A stretch of DNA of 59,490 nucleotides. It comes from Acidobacteriota bacterium. Its GTDB lineage: Bacteria > Acidobacteriota > UBA4820 > DSQY01. Position 1 is the stretch's first letter; every line of letters begins with the position of its first letter. A program made the position numbers and the translations under genes. The notes beneath the pieces are model-generated. The model saw only the letters and a list, made by a program, of their open reading frames with translations. It was not told the origin of the DNA and searched no databases. Location: positions 1 through 59,490 of the forward strand of contig JBFMHB010000008.1 of the NCBI GenBank assembly GCA_040752915.1, written 5' to 3'. Below, in pieces: positions 24,267-33,348 of this stretch.

Positions 24267-26093
24267 CTACTCCACCGTGACGCTCTTGGCGAGGTTCCTG
24301 GGCTGGTCCACGTCGGCCCCCCGCTTGACGGCGATGTGATAGGCCAGGAGTTGAAGGGGGACCACGGTCAGGATCGGCATCAGAAGGGGATCCGTTTCCG
24401 GGACCAGGAAGACCTCGTCGGCCAGGCCCCTCAGGCGGGCGTCGGCTTCGTTGCACACGGCGATCACCTTGCCGTCGCGGGCCCTGACCTCTTCCAGGTT
24501 GGACAGCAGTTTTCCGTAGACGTCGTCCCGGGGCGCCACCGCCACCACAGGGAGGTTCTCGTCGATGAGGGCGATGGGACCGTGCTTCATTTCGCCCGAA
24601 GGGTACCCTTCGGCGTGGATGTAGGAGATCTCCTTCAGCTTCAGGGCTCCCTCCAGGGCGATGGGATACTGGATGCCCCGTCCCAGGTACAGGAAGTCCC
24701 GGTAGCGGCTGTATCGGCGAGCCACGTCCTCGATCTGGGGCTCCAGGGCCAGGGCCTGCTCCATGAGCCCGGAGAGGGAGGTGAGGGCCTGCAGCCTCGG
24801 GCGCAGATCCTCCGAGGAGAGCACGCCGCGGACCTGGGCCAGGTGAAGCGCCAGAAGGCTCAAGGCGGCGAGCTGGGTCGTGAAGGCCTTGGTGGAGGCC
24901 ACGCTGATTTCGGGACCGGCGTGGGTGAAGAGCGTGCCGTCCGCCTCCCGGGATAGCATGCTCCCCACGACGTTGCAGATGGCCAGCGTGGGGGCCCCCT
25001 TGGACTTGGCCTCCCGAAGGGCGGCGAGGGTGTCCGCCGTCTCCCCTGACTGGGAAATGAACACGCACAGGGTGGACGCATCCACGAGGGGGTCCCGGTA
25101 CCTGAACTCGGAACTGTAATCCACCTCCGCGTGGAGGCGGGCGAGACCCTCCAGGAGGTACCGCGCGCAGAGGCCCGCGTGCCAGGAGGTCCCACACGCC
25201 ACCAGGAGGACCCTTCGAACCTCTCGGGCCGTTTCGTCCGACAGCCCCACCTCCTCGAGGAAGACCTGTCCCCGGTCCAGCGAGATTCGTCCCACGAGGG
25301 TGTCCGCCACCGCCCGGGGCTGTTCGAAGATCTCCTTCTGCATGAAGTGCTTGAACCCGGCCTTCTCGGCCTGGATGGGGTCCCAGGCGATCCGTGTGGG
25401 GGACTTGGTCCGGGGCCGGCCCTCGAAATCCGTGAACCGGATGGACTCTTCCGTCACCACGGCGATCTCGCCATCGTCCAGAAACACCATGTCCCGGGTG
25501 TGGCTGAGGATGGCGGGGATGTCACTGGCCACGAAGTTCTCGCCGCGGCCGAGCCCGACGACGAGGGGCGGGCCCATCCGGGCCGCGACGATCCGTCCGG
25601 GGTCCCTCGCGCTGGCCGCCGCCAGGGCGAAAATGCCCGCCAGGCGTCGAGCCACGGCGCCCATGGCCGCTTCCAGGTCATCCCCCTGCTCCTCGAGCAG
25701 GTGGGCCACCACCTCCGTGTCCGTCTCCGTCCGGAAGGTGTGGCCGCGGCCGATCAGTTCCTCCTTGAGGGCCAGGTAGTTCTCGATGATCCCGTTGTGA
25801 ACGACCACGAGGCGCCCCGCGCAGTCGGTGTGGGGGTGGGCGTTTTCCTCGGTGGGCCTCCCGTGGGTCGCCCAGCGGGTGTGGCCGAGCCCGTAAGCGC
25901 CGCGCAAGGGGTTCAGCCTCAGCTTGTCCTCCAGGTTCACGATCTTCCCGGCGGCGCGCTCGGTCCGGAGGCCGTCCCCTTCGAAGACGGCGATGCCCGC
26001 CGAATCGTATCCCCTGTACTCGAGCCGCTTGAGCCCGTCCATCAGGATGGGCACCGGGTCCTTGGGGCCGATGTAGCCCACGATCCCGCACAT
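24267..26093 (-). CDS. glmS: Glucosamine-fructose-6-phosphate aminotransferase (isomerizing)
   Basis: The 608-aa enzyme makes glucosamine-6-phosphate from fructose-6-phosphate and glutamine, the first step to UDP-GlcNAc. Cys 2 (MCGIVGYIG) is the glutaminase nucleophile, followed by [11 protein letters not shown] and [10 protein letters not shown]. Two SIS domains follow ([43 protein letters not shown]), and the C-terminus [11 protein letters not shown] is typical. AGGAGG precedes the ATG, and a TATACT box (26116-26111, minus) may be its -10. glmU lies upstream on the same strand. No glmS ribozyme is evident in the 87-bp upstream gap. Confidence 0.97.
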   Translation of the reverse strand: MCGIVGYIGPKDPVPILMDGLKRLEYRGYDSAGIAVFEGDGLRTERAAGKIVNLEDKLRLNPLRGAYGLGHTRWATHGRPTEENAHPHTDCAGRLVVVHNGIIENYLALKEELIGRGHTFRTETDTEVVAHLLEEQGDDLEAAMGAVARRLAGIFALAAASARDPGRIVAARMGPPLVVGLGRGENFVASDIPAILSHTRDMVFLDDGEIAVVTEESIRFTDFEGRPRTKSPTRIAWDPIQAEKAGFKHFMQKEIFEQPRAVADTLVGRISLDRGQVFLEEVGLSDETAREVRRVLLVACGTSWHAGLCARYLLEGLARLHAEVDYSSEFRYRDPLVDASTLCVFISQSGETADTLAALREAKSKGAPTLAICNVVGSMLSREADGTLFTHAGPEISVASTKAFTTQLAALSLLALHLAQVRGVLSSEDLRPRLQALTSLSGLMEQALALEPQIEDVARRYSRYRDFLYLGRGIQYPIALEGALKLKEISYIHAEGYPSGEMKHGPIALIDENLPVVAVAPRDDVYGKLLSNLEEVRARDGKVIAVCNEADARLRGLADEVFLVPETDPLLMPILTVVPLQLLAYHIAVKRGADVDQPRNLAKSVTVE

Positions 26094-26180
26094 GACCGCC
26101 TCCTGAAACGAGTATACGCCGCCCCCGCGCCGGGCTCCGCCGACGGGGTCAGCAAGGACCGCTCCCCATCGGCCGGCGGA

Positions 26181-27560
26181 TCAGCGGCCTCGCGCCTTCT
26201 TCCGTTCGGCCCACCCCTCCACGTTTTTTTGCGGAACCCGCGAGATGGCGAGGGCTCCGGCGGGAACGTCCTTCGTGACCGTGGCGCCCGCGCCGATGTA
26301 CGCGCCGTCCCCGACCGTGACGGGGGCCACGAGCTGGGTGTCGCTTCCCACGAACACCCCTTCGCCCAGGACCGTCGGATGCTTCATCCGGCCGTCGTAG
26401 TTGCAGGTGATGGTTCCCGCGCCGATGTTGGAGCCCGCGCCCACGGTGGCGTCGCCCAGGTAGGAAAGGTGGTTCGCCTTGACCCCCTTGCCGAGGCGGG
26501 CCTTCTTGGTCTCCACGAAGTTCCCAAGGTGGACCCCCTCCTCCAGAACCGTCCCCTCCCGGGTGCGGCTGAAGGGGCCCAGGATGCAGCGGGGGCCGAC
26601 GGCGGTCCTCTCGAGAACGCAATGCTCCTTGATCAGGGTGCCCTCCCCGATCTCGCAGTCGGTCAGGACGCTGAAGCTCCTCACCTCCACCCCCGACTCG
26701 AGGCGGGTGGTGCCGCACAGGCGGACGAAGGGATGGAGGACGACCCCCGCGCCGAGCCTCACTCCGGCCTCGATCCAGGTGGAGGGGGGATCCATGACCG
26801 TTGCTCCCGCCTCCATCCACCGCCGCACCAGGTCCTCTCGGAGCCGTTGGGTGGTGCGGGCCAGCTCCTCCTGGGTGTTGATTCCGAGCCAGTCCCTCGG
26901 GTCAGGGGCGGCGAAGAGGGAGGCGGAACGGCCCTCCCGGTGCAGGAGGGCGAAGAGGTCCGTCAGGTAATACTCTCCCTGGGCGTTGTCCCGGCCCACC
27001 CGTTCGAGGAGAGCCCAGAGGCCGGGGGACCGGAAGAAGTAGACCCCCGAGTTCACCTCGGTCAGCGCCCGCTCCTCCGGCTTGGCGTCCCGCTCCTCCA
27101 CGATCCGGACGAGGGATGCCCCGTCCCGCAGGATCCTGCCGTACCCAAAGGGCCGCTCCAGGCGCAGCGTGACGACGGCGGCCGCCTCTCCCGAGCGGTG
27201 GAAGGTGTCCCACATTCCCGCCAATGCGTCGCCCGGAAGAAGGGGGGCGTCGCCGGGCACGAGGAGGACCTCGGCCGGGCCCTCGGCCTCGATGGCGTTC
27301 CGGCAAGCCATGAGGGCGTGGCCGGTTCCCAACTGTGGCTCCTGAACGACGCAGGTCACCCCGCAGGAAGAGAGCGCCTCCTGGACGGCTTCGCGCTGGT
27401 GGCCCACCACGACGAAGGTGCGGTCCGCCGAGAGGGTTTCCAGGGACGCGAGGGTCTGGATCGCCATGGGCCGGCCGAGGACGGGATGGAGAACCTTGGC
27501 CCGAGGGGATTTCATGCGGGTGCCCTGGCCCGCGGCCAGGACGACGACGAGGCGTTTCAT
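26181..27560 (-). CDS. glmU: Bifunctional UDP-GlcNAc pyrophosphorylase/GlcN-1-P acetyltransferase
   Basis: A 459-aa enzyme for the last two steps to UDP-GlcNAc. The uridyltransferase domain starts VVVLAAGQGTRMKS and has GYGRI and EVNSGVY. The C-terminal left-handed beta-helix carries KKARLGKGVKANHLSYLGDA and NIGAGTITCNYDG with the catalytic His, and ends with the usual charged tail. I start at the ATG of 27560; the frame is open six codons further upstream. Its start overlaps the end of hutI by 4 bp, and glmS follows downstream. Confidence 0.96.
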   Translation of the reverse strand: MKRLVVVLAAGQGTRMKSPRAKVLHPVLGRPMAIQTLASLETLSADRTFVVVGHQREAVQEALSSCGVTCVVQEPQLGTGHALMACRNAIEAEGPAEVLLVPGDAPLLPGDALAGMWDTFHRSGEAAAVVTLRLERPFGYGRILRDGASLVRIVEERDAKPEERALTEVNSGVYFFRSPGLWALLERVGRDNAQGEYYLTDLFALLHREGRSASLFAAPDPRDWLGINTQEELARTTQRLREDLVRRWMEAGATVMDPPSTWIEAGVRLGAGVVLHPFVRLCGTTRLESGVEVRSFSVLTDCEIGEGTLIKEHCVLERTAVGPRCILGPFSRTREGTVLEEGVHLGNFVETKKARLGKGVKANHLSYLGDATVGAGSNIGAGTITCNYDGRMKHPTVLGEGVFVGSDTQLVAPVTVGDGAYIGAGATVTKDVPAGALAISRVPQKNVEGWAERKKARGR

Positions 27561-28813
27561 GATGTCTCCTTGCTCCACGCGAGCCGGCCCGCGCAGTAGG
27601 TGGCGGCGAGCTGGGCCTCCCCGTAAGGGTAGAAGAGGTGAAGGTAGTCCGGGGCGTCCCAGAGGGTGAAATCGGCCCGCTTGCCGGCCTCGAGGGATCC
27701 CACATCCTCATGCAGGCGCAAACCGTACGCGGCGTTCAGGGTCACGGCCCACAGGGCCTCCTCGGGGAGCAGCCCCATCCCGAAGACGGCGAGGGCGCAG
27801 ACGTGAAGGAGGTTGGTCGTGTAGCTGGAGCCGGGGTTGCAGTCCGTCGAGAGGGCGATGGGGCACCCGGCCTCGATGAAGGCGCGGGCGGGGGCATAGG
27901 GCTTTCTCAGGTAGAACGAGGTCCCGGGAAGAAAGGTGGCGCACACGCCCGCCCGGGCCATGGCCTCGATTCCCCGAGGGGAAGCGGCCATGAGGTGGTC
28001 GGCGCTCACGGCACCCACCTCCGCGGCCAGGGCCGCGCCTCCGGTGTCCACGATTTCGTCGGCGTGGAGCCGGGGAAGAAGCCCCAGCTCCTTGGCGGCC
28101 AGCAGGATGCGCCTGGACTGGTCGGGGGTGAAGGCGCCGTCCTCACAGAACACGTCGCAGAATCGCGCAAGCCCCTCCCGCGCCACGCGCGGGAGGAGGC
28201 CGTCCACGAGCAGGTCCACGTACTCCGAGGGGGACTCGCGGAACTCGGGAGGAACGAAGTGGGCCCCGAGGAAGGTCGGGGTCACCGTCTGCGGCCCCTC
28301 GCCGGCCAGGCGCCGGATGACCTCCAGCTGCTTGATCTCGTCGGTCTCGTTCAGTCCGTATCCGCTCTTGGCTTCGAAGGTCGTGACGCCGTGGCTCAAG
28401 AACCGGGCCGCCAGGCGCCGGGCCGAGGCGTGAAGCTCGTCGGCGGAGGCGTGCCTCACGGCGGCCATGGTGCTCAAGATGCCTCCTCCGGCACGGCCGA
28501 TTTCCATGTAGGTGGCGCCCTCGAGGCGCAACCGGAGCTCGTGGGCCCGGTCCCCCAGGAAGGGAACGTGGGTATGCGGGTCCACGAGACCCGGCAGGAG
28601 GGTCCCCTTTGGCAGGGCCACCCGCTCCCGGGCGGAGGCGTCATGCACCTCTTTCCAAGGCCCCGCGAAGGCGACGCGGCCCCCGCGGACGCCCAGGGCC
28701 CCGGGGGAGAGGGTGGGAAGGACCTTCAAGGCGGCGCCGAGGCGCGGAGCGGGACCCGCGCAGGGGACCAGGCAGCCGACGGGACCCACGAGAAGGTCGA
28801 AATCCGCCGCCAT
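27557..28813 (-). CDS. hutI: Imidazolonepropionase
   Basis: A 418-aa metal-dependent amidohydrolase that opens the imidazolone ring in histidine degradation, giving N-formimino-glutamate. Seen are the metal-binding DPHTHVPFLGDR, the ThyMEI-type segment TYMEIGRAGGGILSTM, the loop FEAKSGYGLN, the ligand LHADEI and the late Asp in LSTDCNPGS. Other hut genes are absent from the window; here it is sandwiched between a DivIVA-like gene and glmU with 1-4 bp overlaps, an unusual operon context. Confidence 0.94.
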   Translation of the reverse strand: MAADFDLLVGPVGCLVPCAGPAPRLGAALKVLPTLSPGALGVRGGRVAFAGPWKEVHDASARERVALPKGTLLPGLVDPHTHVPFLGDRAHELRLRLEGATYMEIGRAGGGILSTMAAVRHASADELHASARRLAARFLSHGVTTFEAKSGYGLNETDEIKQLEVIRRLAGEGPQTVTPTFLGAHFVPPEFRESPSEYVDLLVDGLLPRVAREGLARFCDVFCEDGAFTPDQSRRILLAAKELGLLPRLHADEIVDTGGAALAAEVGAVSADHLMAASPRGIEAMARAGVCATFLPGTSFYLRKPYAPARAFIEAGCPIALSTDCNPGSSYTTNLLHVCALAVFGMGLLPEEALWAVTLNAAYGLRLHEDVGSLEAGKRADFTLWDAPDYLHLFYPYGEAQLAATYCAGRLAWSKETS

Positions 28814-29313
28814 CAGCCCTCCCGCCCCATGGACGCCACGTTGTCCCGGGTCTTGGATTCCTCCAGCGCCTCGACGAGGGCCAGGATCCGGGCCGTGAGG
28901 TCCCGCATCCCCTGGAGCATGGATTCGCGCTCCATCCTCAGGTCGAGGATCTGCCGCTCCACGGCGTGGGCCCGGACCTGCGCCTGCTGGACGAGGGCCT
29001 GCCCGCGGACCTCCGCCTCCTGGACGGTGCTTTGGGCCTCTCGAAGGGCCTGGGCTTTGATGTCGTCGGAGACCTTCTGAGCCGTGTACAGAGCATCCCG
29101 GAGGAGCCCTTCCCGGCGCCGGAATTCGTCGAGGGCGCTCTGGAGGTGCTCCACGTCCTTTTGGAGGCGCTGGTTTTCAAGGGTCAGGGTTTGGTAGGAC
29201 TCGGCCACGGCCTGGAGGTAAAGATGCACCTCCTCCGGGTCGAATCCCCGGAAGGTCCGGCGGAATACGGCGGTCTGGATTTCGATGGGGGACAGGGGTT
29301 TGCGCGTCGTCAT
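28813..29313 (-). CDS. DivIVA-domain coiled-coil protein
   Basis: A 166-aa protein with a DivIVA/GpsB-like N-terminal lipid-binding motif (SPIEIQTAVFRRTFRGFDPEEVHLYLQAV), then long coiled coils (residues about 40-150) rich in Glu, Gln, Leu and Arg. Such proteins mark poles or division sites by sensing membrane curvature. The ATG at 29313 follows AGGAGG and overlaps the yggS stop by 1 bp (TGATG). The frame extends 37 codons upstream but only as overlap with yggS. Confidence 0.88.
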   Translation of the reverse strand: MTTRKPLSPIEIQTAVFRRTFRGFDPEEVHLYLQAVAESYQTLTLENQRLQKDVEHLQSALDEFRRREGLLRDALYTAQKVSDDIKAQALREAQSTVQEAEVRGQALVQQAQVRAHAVERQILDLRMERESMLQGMRDLTARILALVEALEESKTRDNVASMGREG

Positions 29314-30029
29314 CAGGGCCTCCTGGGACCGAAGAGGGCGGTCCCGATGCGCACGAGGGTGCTCCCCTCCTGCACGGCCACGGGAAAATCGTGGCTCATC
29401 CCCATGGAGAGCCACCGCATGCATTCCGGTTCCGGGTGGAAGGACCTCAGGCGGCCAAAGAGATCGGCCAATCTGCGAAAATGCGGGCGCGACGCTTCCG
29501 GATCTTCCCCCAGGGGGGGGACGCCCATGAGGCCCGTCAGCCGGAGCCCGGGAAGGTCCAGGATCAGGCGGGCCAGGTCCCCCGCCTCCTCCGGAGGCAC
29601 CCCTCCCTTCTGCGACTCTTCGCCCAGGTTCACTTCGATCATAACCTCCCGGACGAGTCCCTCCTCCTCCGCGATGCGAGAAAGGCGCCGGGCCAGGATC
29701 GGGGAATCGACGCTATCCAGGCTGTCAAAGAGCCGGAGGGCCCTCCGGACCTTGTTGGCCTGAAGCCGCCCGATGAAATGGAGCCGCACCCGATCTCTGA
29801 GGTCCTCGGGGAGTTCGGCCCAGCGTGCTTCTCCTTCCTGGACGCGGTTCTCTCCGAACATCCGGACCCCGAGGTCCGCCGCGGCGGATACGTGGGCGGC
29901 GGGTTGAGTCTTGACCACCGCCATCAGGTGCACCGATCCGGGAGGCCTCCCCGCCCCCGCCGCCGCCGTGTCCAGAGCCCTTTGAACGGCCGCCAAGCGG
30001 CCTTTTAGCTGTGTCGCCGGCGTCTCCAT
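29313..30029 (-). CDS. YggS-family PLP homeostasis protein
   Basis: A 238-aa single-domain PLP-binding protein (YggS/PROSC/YlmE family) that buffers pyridoxal phosphate. The PLP lysine is Lys 40 in MAVVKTQP; other family motifs are FGENRVQE, HFIGRLQANKVR, EVNLGEESQKGG, MSHDFPVAV and VRIGTALFG. Members often sit next to division genes (ylm cluster), matching the neighbouring DivIVA gene. The start at 30029 gives the typical N-terminus; there is no ribosome-binding site, and the promoter geometry predicts that transcription begins at the A of this ATG. Confidence 0.93.
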   Translation of the reverse strand: METPATQLKGRLAAVQRALDTAAAGAGRPPGSVHLMAVVKTQPAAHVSAAADLGVRMFGENRVQEGEARWAELPEDLRDRVRLHFIGRLQANKVRRALRLFDSLDSVDSPILARRLSRIAEEEGLVREVMIEVNLGEESQKGGVPPEEAGDLARLILDLPGLRLTGLMGVPPLGEDPEASRPHFRRLADLFGRLRSFHPEPECMRWLSMGMSHDFPVAVQEGSTLVRIGTALFGPRRP

Positions 30030-30035
30030 GGCCCT

Positions 30036-30065
30036 ACAGTAGGAGACGGGCGCTTGACAAGTCAA
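30036..30065 (-). promoter_or_regulatory. Promoter of yggS-divIVA-hutI operon, predicted leaderless
   Basis: On the minus strand TTGACT (30065-30060) and TACTGT (30041-30036) are 18 bp apart. The last base of the -10 box lies 7 nt before the A of the yggS ATG, so +1 would coincide with the start codon. The -35 is part of the inverted repeat CTTGAC-AA-GTCAAG. Confidence 0.6.
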
Positions 30066-30207
30066 GGAATGGGGCGCGCGTCCCCCAAGAAAGGCCTTGT
30101 GTTTGAAGGAGTTGCGAAGCAAAGAAAGAAGGCCCTTCCTCCCTCTTGCCCCTTCGCCGTTTGCCCGGAGGGGCCATCTGCCCTATCCTGAAGGGCCGGA
30201 GGTTCAG

Positions 30208-31008
30208 GTGCCCAGCGGATCCACCCTTCGCTACGACGGACTGCTCATGGAGGACTTCCTGGCGGTCTTGAACCATCGGGGCGCCGGCAGCGCGGACGGG
30301 CTCCCCCTGCCCCAGCACCTCAAGGAGGCGCGCATCGAGTCCACCTGGACGGCCGGCGTCCTCGGCGCCACGTCCCTGACTCTCTTTCTCCTGCAGGAGC
30401 AGGACGCCCTTTCCGGCCGGAGGGAGGTGTTCGTACTCCTCCACGGCGAGGGGAGGGCCTCCCGGCCCCTCCGGGACCTCGCCCTGCATCTGCGGGCCTA
30501 TCTGAAAACCCGGGGGATCGCCAGCCTTCTCCGGATCGACCCGCGGTACGGCCTTCTCTGCGGGAGCGCCCTGGAACCGCTGGACCCTTCGGTCCAGTGG
30601 GACCGTCCCACGGTGTACGCGGCCCTCTACCTCACCGACGATCCCGCCTCTCCCTCGCTCGCCGTCATGGAGTACGTTCCGATCACCCTCCAGGGGACAT
30701 TCCGGGAGATCTTCCTGAAGTACAACGGAGTGGAGCCGGCACGGTCCGGGATCCTGGCCAGCGCCTTCCGCCGATTCGCGGGGGGAAAGCCGCCCTCCTC
30801 CTCTTCCGCCGGGAAGCTCTCCTACGGAATGGTGGCCACCCTGGCGGCCTTTCTGGCCCGGGAAGGCGGCAAGGAGGCGCGCCTGTCCCTCATTTTCAAG
30901 GACCTCTCTCCCCTGGACGCGCGCACGTGCCTGCTGGATCCGGACCGGGCCACGTACCACCCATCGGGGAACGACCGTTTCTTCGCCTCCCTCGGGGAAC
31001 TGGCGTGA
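30208..31008 (+). CDS. Hypothetical protein
   Basis: A 266-aa protein I do not recognise. It is predicted soluble, with no signal peptide or membrane helix. It begins VPSGSTLRYDGLLMEDFLAVL at a GTG preceded by CCGGAGG; the frame is open back to 30097 but has no better start. It contains EVFVLLHGEGRA, a Gly/Ser linker (GGKPPSSSSAG), and an alpha/beta pattern. Its stop overlaps the GTG of the lytic transglycosylase gene, so the two are translated in tandem. Confidence 0.7.
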   Translation: MPSGSTLRYDGLLMEDFLAVLNHRGAGSADGLPLPQHLKEARIESTWTAGVLGATSLTLFLLQEQDALSGRREVFVLLHGEGRASRPLRDLALHLRAYLKTRGIASLLRIDPRYGLLCGSALEPLDPSVQWDRPTVYAALYLTDDPASPSLAVMEYVPITLQGTFREIFLKYNGVEPARSGILASAFRRFAGGKPPSSSSAGKLSYGMVATLAAFLAREGGKEARLSLIFKDLSPLDARTCLLDPDRATYHPSGNDRFFASLGELA

Positions 31009-31640
31009 AGCGCGCGGTGACACGGGCCGGCATCCTCCTGGCGTGCCTCGGGGCCGTCCCCCTCGGGGCCATGGAGCTCGTGGTCTTTCAATCCGAGCGC
31101 TCCCTCGTGGCGGAGAGGGTGGAGCCCTCCGACGGCCTGGTGGTCCTTCACCTGCCCGGCGGCGGGCAGATGGGCGTGCCCGCCGAGTCCATTCTCCGTC
31201 GGTACGAGGGCTACGTTCCTCCGCCCAACCTGGAAGACCCCGAGGCCATGCTCCCTGAATCCCTTCCCTTTCGAGATCTCATCGCGCGCTACTGCCAGGA
31301 GAACCAGATCGACTGGAAGCTCGTGGCGGCGCTCATCCGCGTGGAGTCGAACTTCAATCCAAGAGCCGTCTCCCCCAAGGGCGCCCAGGGCCTGATGCAA
31401 CTGATGCCCGGGACCCAGAAGGACCTCGGCGTCCAAGATCCCTTCTCCCCTGAAGAAAACATCCGCGGGGGCGTGGCCTACTTGAAATGGCTGCTGGACA
31501 CCTTTCAGGGAGACCTCGAGCTCACCCTGGCCGCCTACAACGCCGGCGTGAACCGCGTTCAGAACCTGCAGGCGGTGCCGCCGATTCCCGAGACGCGGGC
31601 CTACGTCGCCCGTATCCTGGCCCTGTATCCGACGCTTTGA
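31005..31640 (+). CDS. Lytic transglycosylase (SLT domain), exported
   Basis: A 211-aa periplasmic or envelope murein lyase that cleaves the MurNAc-GlcNAc bond. A signal peptide (about residues 1-23, TRAGILLACLGAVPLGA) is followed by a short beta-rich segment and the Slt domain with catalytic Glu 114 in RVESNFNPRAVSPKGAQGLMQLMP and LAAYNAGVNRV. The GTG at 31005 overlaps the upstream TGA. A glycosyltransferase gene follows after 29 bp. Confidence 0.92.
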   Translation: MKRAVTRAGILLACLGAVPLGAMELVVFQSERSLVAERVEPSDGLVVLHLPGGGQMGVPAESILRRYEGYVPPPNLEDPEAMLPESLPFRDLIARYCQENQIDWKLVAALIRVESNFNPRAVSPKGAQGLMQLMPGTQKDLGVQDPFSPEENIRGGVAYLKWLLDTFQGDLELTLAAYNAGVNRVQNLQAVPPIPETRAYVARILALYPTL

Positions 31641-31669
31641 GGGGGGGCTCCGGTCCGGGGGGAGGAATC

Positions 31670-32839
31670 GTGGGACCCGTGCTCCATCTGAACACCGAGG
31701 CCACTTACCGGGGGGGAGAGGTCCAGACCCTCGGACTTCTGCGGGAACTGGCGAAGGCGGGCGGCCGGGGGTTCCTCGCCGCTCCGGCCGGTGCTCCCCT
31801 GGCCCGCAAGGCCGCCGAACTCGGGGTGGAAGTGGCGTCCTGGAACCCACGGGGGGAATGGGATCTCGCGGCGGCTTGGGCCGTCCTGAGGGAGGCTCGG
31901 CGATTCGGGGCGCGCATCCTTCATGCGCACACGGCCCACGCCCTCACCCCCGCCCTCGTGGCGGCGGCCCTGGATCCTCGTCTGAAGGTGGTGGCCACCC
32001 GCAGGGTTTCCTTCCCCCTCCGCTCGAGACTTTCCCGGATCAAGTACGGGCGGGCCCATGTCGTGGTGGCGGTGAGCGGAACCATCCAGGAAGCGCTGGA
32101 GGCCTCCGGAATCGCACCGGATCGGATCCGGGTCATCCACAGCGGCGTCGACTTGGAGCGCTTCCGGGACCTGCCGGGAAGAGACCAAGCGAGGCGATCC
32201 CTCCACGTCCCTCAGGGCGCGTTCGTGGTGGGCGTGGCGGCGGCCCTGGCTCCCCACAAGGGCCATGCCCGGTTCCTGTCGGCCCTTTCGCCCCGGCGGG
32301 GCGGATTCTCCGACCTCCACCTCCTCCTGGCGGGAGACGGGCCCTGCAGGGGGGACCTCGAGGCGATGTGCGCCCGCGAGGCGCTTCCCGTGAGGTTCCT
32401 GGGTCATCTGGACGACCTGCGCGCCTTCTATGGCTCCCTGGACGTTCTGGTTCTGCCCTCCCTGTCCGGCGAGGGGTCGCCGGGCGCGGTGAAGGAGGCC
32501 GCCGCCGCCGGCGTGCCCGTCGTGGCCTCGGAAGTGGGCGGCGTGGCGGAAATCCTGCGCCACGAACGCGAAGCCCTGCTGGTCCCCCCCGCGGATTCGG
32601 AAGGTCTTTGGGAAGCCGTCCACCGGCTGGCGCGGGATTCTCGCCTGAGGGAGGCCCTCGCGTCCGGAGCGGCCCGGCGGATCCTGGAATTCGGGATGGA
32701 CCGGATGGCGGGGGCCTACGCCCGGCTGTACGCAGACCTCACGATTCCCGCGCCCGGGGGCGGAGGGCCGTCCACCGGGCGTAGGGAAACAGGCGGCGGA
32801 GATACCGGCGGAAGAGGCCCGGGTCCACGGGGTGGGTGA
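31670..32839 (+). CDS. Family-4-type glycosyltransferase
   Basis: A 389-aa GT-B enzyme. The N-terminal half has LHLNTEATYRGGEVQTLGLL and ILHAHTAHAL; the C-terminal half has RIRVIHSGVDLERF, VGVAAALAPHKGH, LLLAGDGP, VLPSLSGEGSPGAVKEAAAAGVPVVASEVGGVAEI, the nucleotide-sugar binding E-x7-E region. The acceptor is unknown, possibly envelope polysaccharide or lipopolysaccharide. The GTG at 31670 follows GGGGGGAGGAATC. The last 33 residues are Gly/Arg low complexity and lie antisense to the end of the next gene, suggesting a C-terminal extension after loss of an earlier stop. Confidence 0.88.
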   Translation: MGPVLHLNTEATYRGGEVQTLGLLRELAKAGGRGFLAAPAGAPLARKAAELGVEVASWNPRGEWDLAAAWAVLREARRFGARILHAHTAHALTPALVAAALDPRLKVVATRRVSFPLRSRLSRIKYGRAHVVVAVSGTIQEALEASGIAPDRIRVIHSGVDLERFRDLPGRDQARRSLHVPQGAFVVGVAAALAPHKGHARFLSALSPRRGGFSDLHLLLAGDGPCRGDLEAMCAREALPVRFLGHLDDLRAFYGSLDVLVLPSLSGEGSPGAVKEAAAAGVPVVASEVGGVAEILRHEREALLVPPADSEGLWEAVHRLARDSRLREALASGAARRILEFGMDRMAGAYARLYADLTIPAPGGGGPSTGRRETGGGDTGGRGPGPRGG

Positions 32840-33344
32840 AGACCGCGGAAATGCCCAGGGATTCCAGCGATTCCAAAGTGTCCACGTCCTGGCCCTGCAC
32901 GAAGGCCGCCAGACGGACCTGCGCCGTCTCGGGCGTACGGGCCAGGCGCCGGAGGGTTTCCATTCCGCCCCAGCGGGCATCGGACAGGTCCATCGCGATC
33001 ACGTGCGGACGGAAGGTCAGGAGGGCGAGCCCCCCCTCGAAGGCCGACGGCGCCACCTCGACCTCCAAATCGGGGCTCCAAAGGGCCGTCTCCTGGACCA
33101 CGGGGAGGCTCCCCTCGGAAACCAGGAACAACACCCGCTTGGATCCGATGACGAAGGCCTCCGGCACGGGCATGGCGTGGGCCTCGAGGAAGGAATCCAG
33201 GTCGCGGCGGCGGATGCGGTGGTGCCCTCCGGGCGTCTTGAAGGCCTCCAGCTCTCCCGTCCGGATCCAGTTGCGAACCGTGTAGGGGCTGACGTTGCAG
33301 TAACGCGCGGCCTGCCACGTGGTGAGCAGCACCCTGGAGGCCAT
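32739..33344 (-). CDS. Helix-turn-helix protein with receiver-like domain
   Basis: A 201-aa regulator. The first 60 residues are an excisionase/MerR-type winged HTH (TTWQAARYCNVSPYTVRNWI...FKTPGGHHRIRRRDLDSFL). After a linker, about residues 70-190 show a receiver-like alpha/beta pattern (RVLFLVSE, HVIAMDLSD, AAFVQGQD, GISAVFTHPVD) in which the acidic cluster and conserved Lys of true receivers are missing (His in the Lys position), so phosphorylation is unlikely. It lies 4 bp after the second bactofilin gene. Its 3' end overlaps the convergent glycosyltransferase by 101 bp. I chose ATG 33344; a GTG at 33356 is possible. Confidence 0.85.
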   Translation of the reverse strand: MASRVLLTTWQAARYCNVSPYTVRNWIRTGELEAFKTPGGHHRIRRRDLDSFLEAHAMPVPEAFVIGSKRVLFLVSEGSLPVVQETALWSPDLEVEVAPSAFEGGLALLTFRPHVIAMDLSDARWGGMETLRRLARTPETAQVRLAAFVQGQDVDTLESLESLGISAVFTHPVDPGLFRRYLRRLFPYARWTALRPRARES

Positions 33345-33348
33345 GGCG

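Noticed and set aside
25994-26180. glmS ribozyme or leader element upstream of glmS
   Set aside because: Only 87 bp separate glmS and glmU and no ribozyme-like conserved core was seen.
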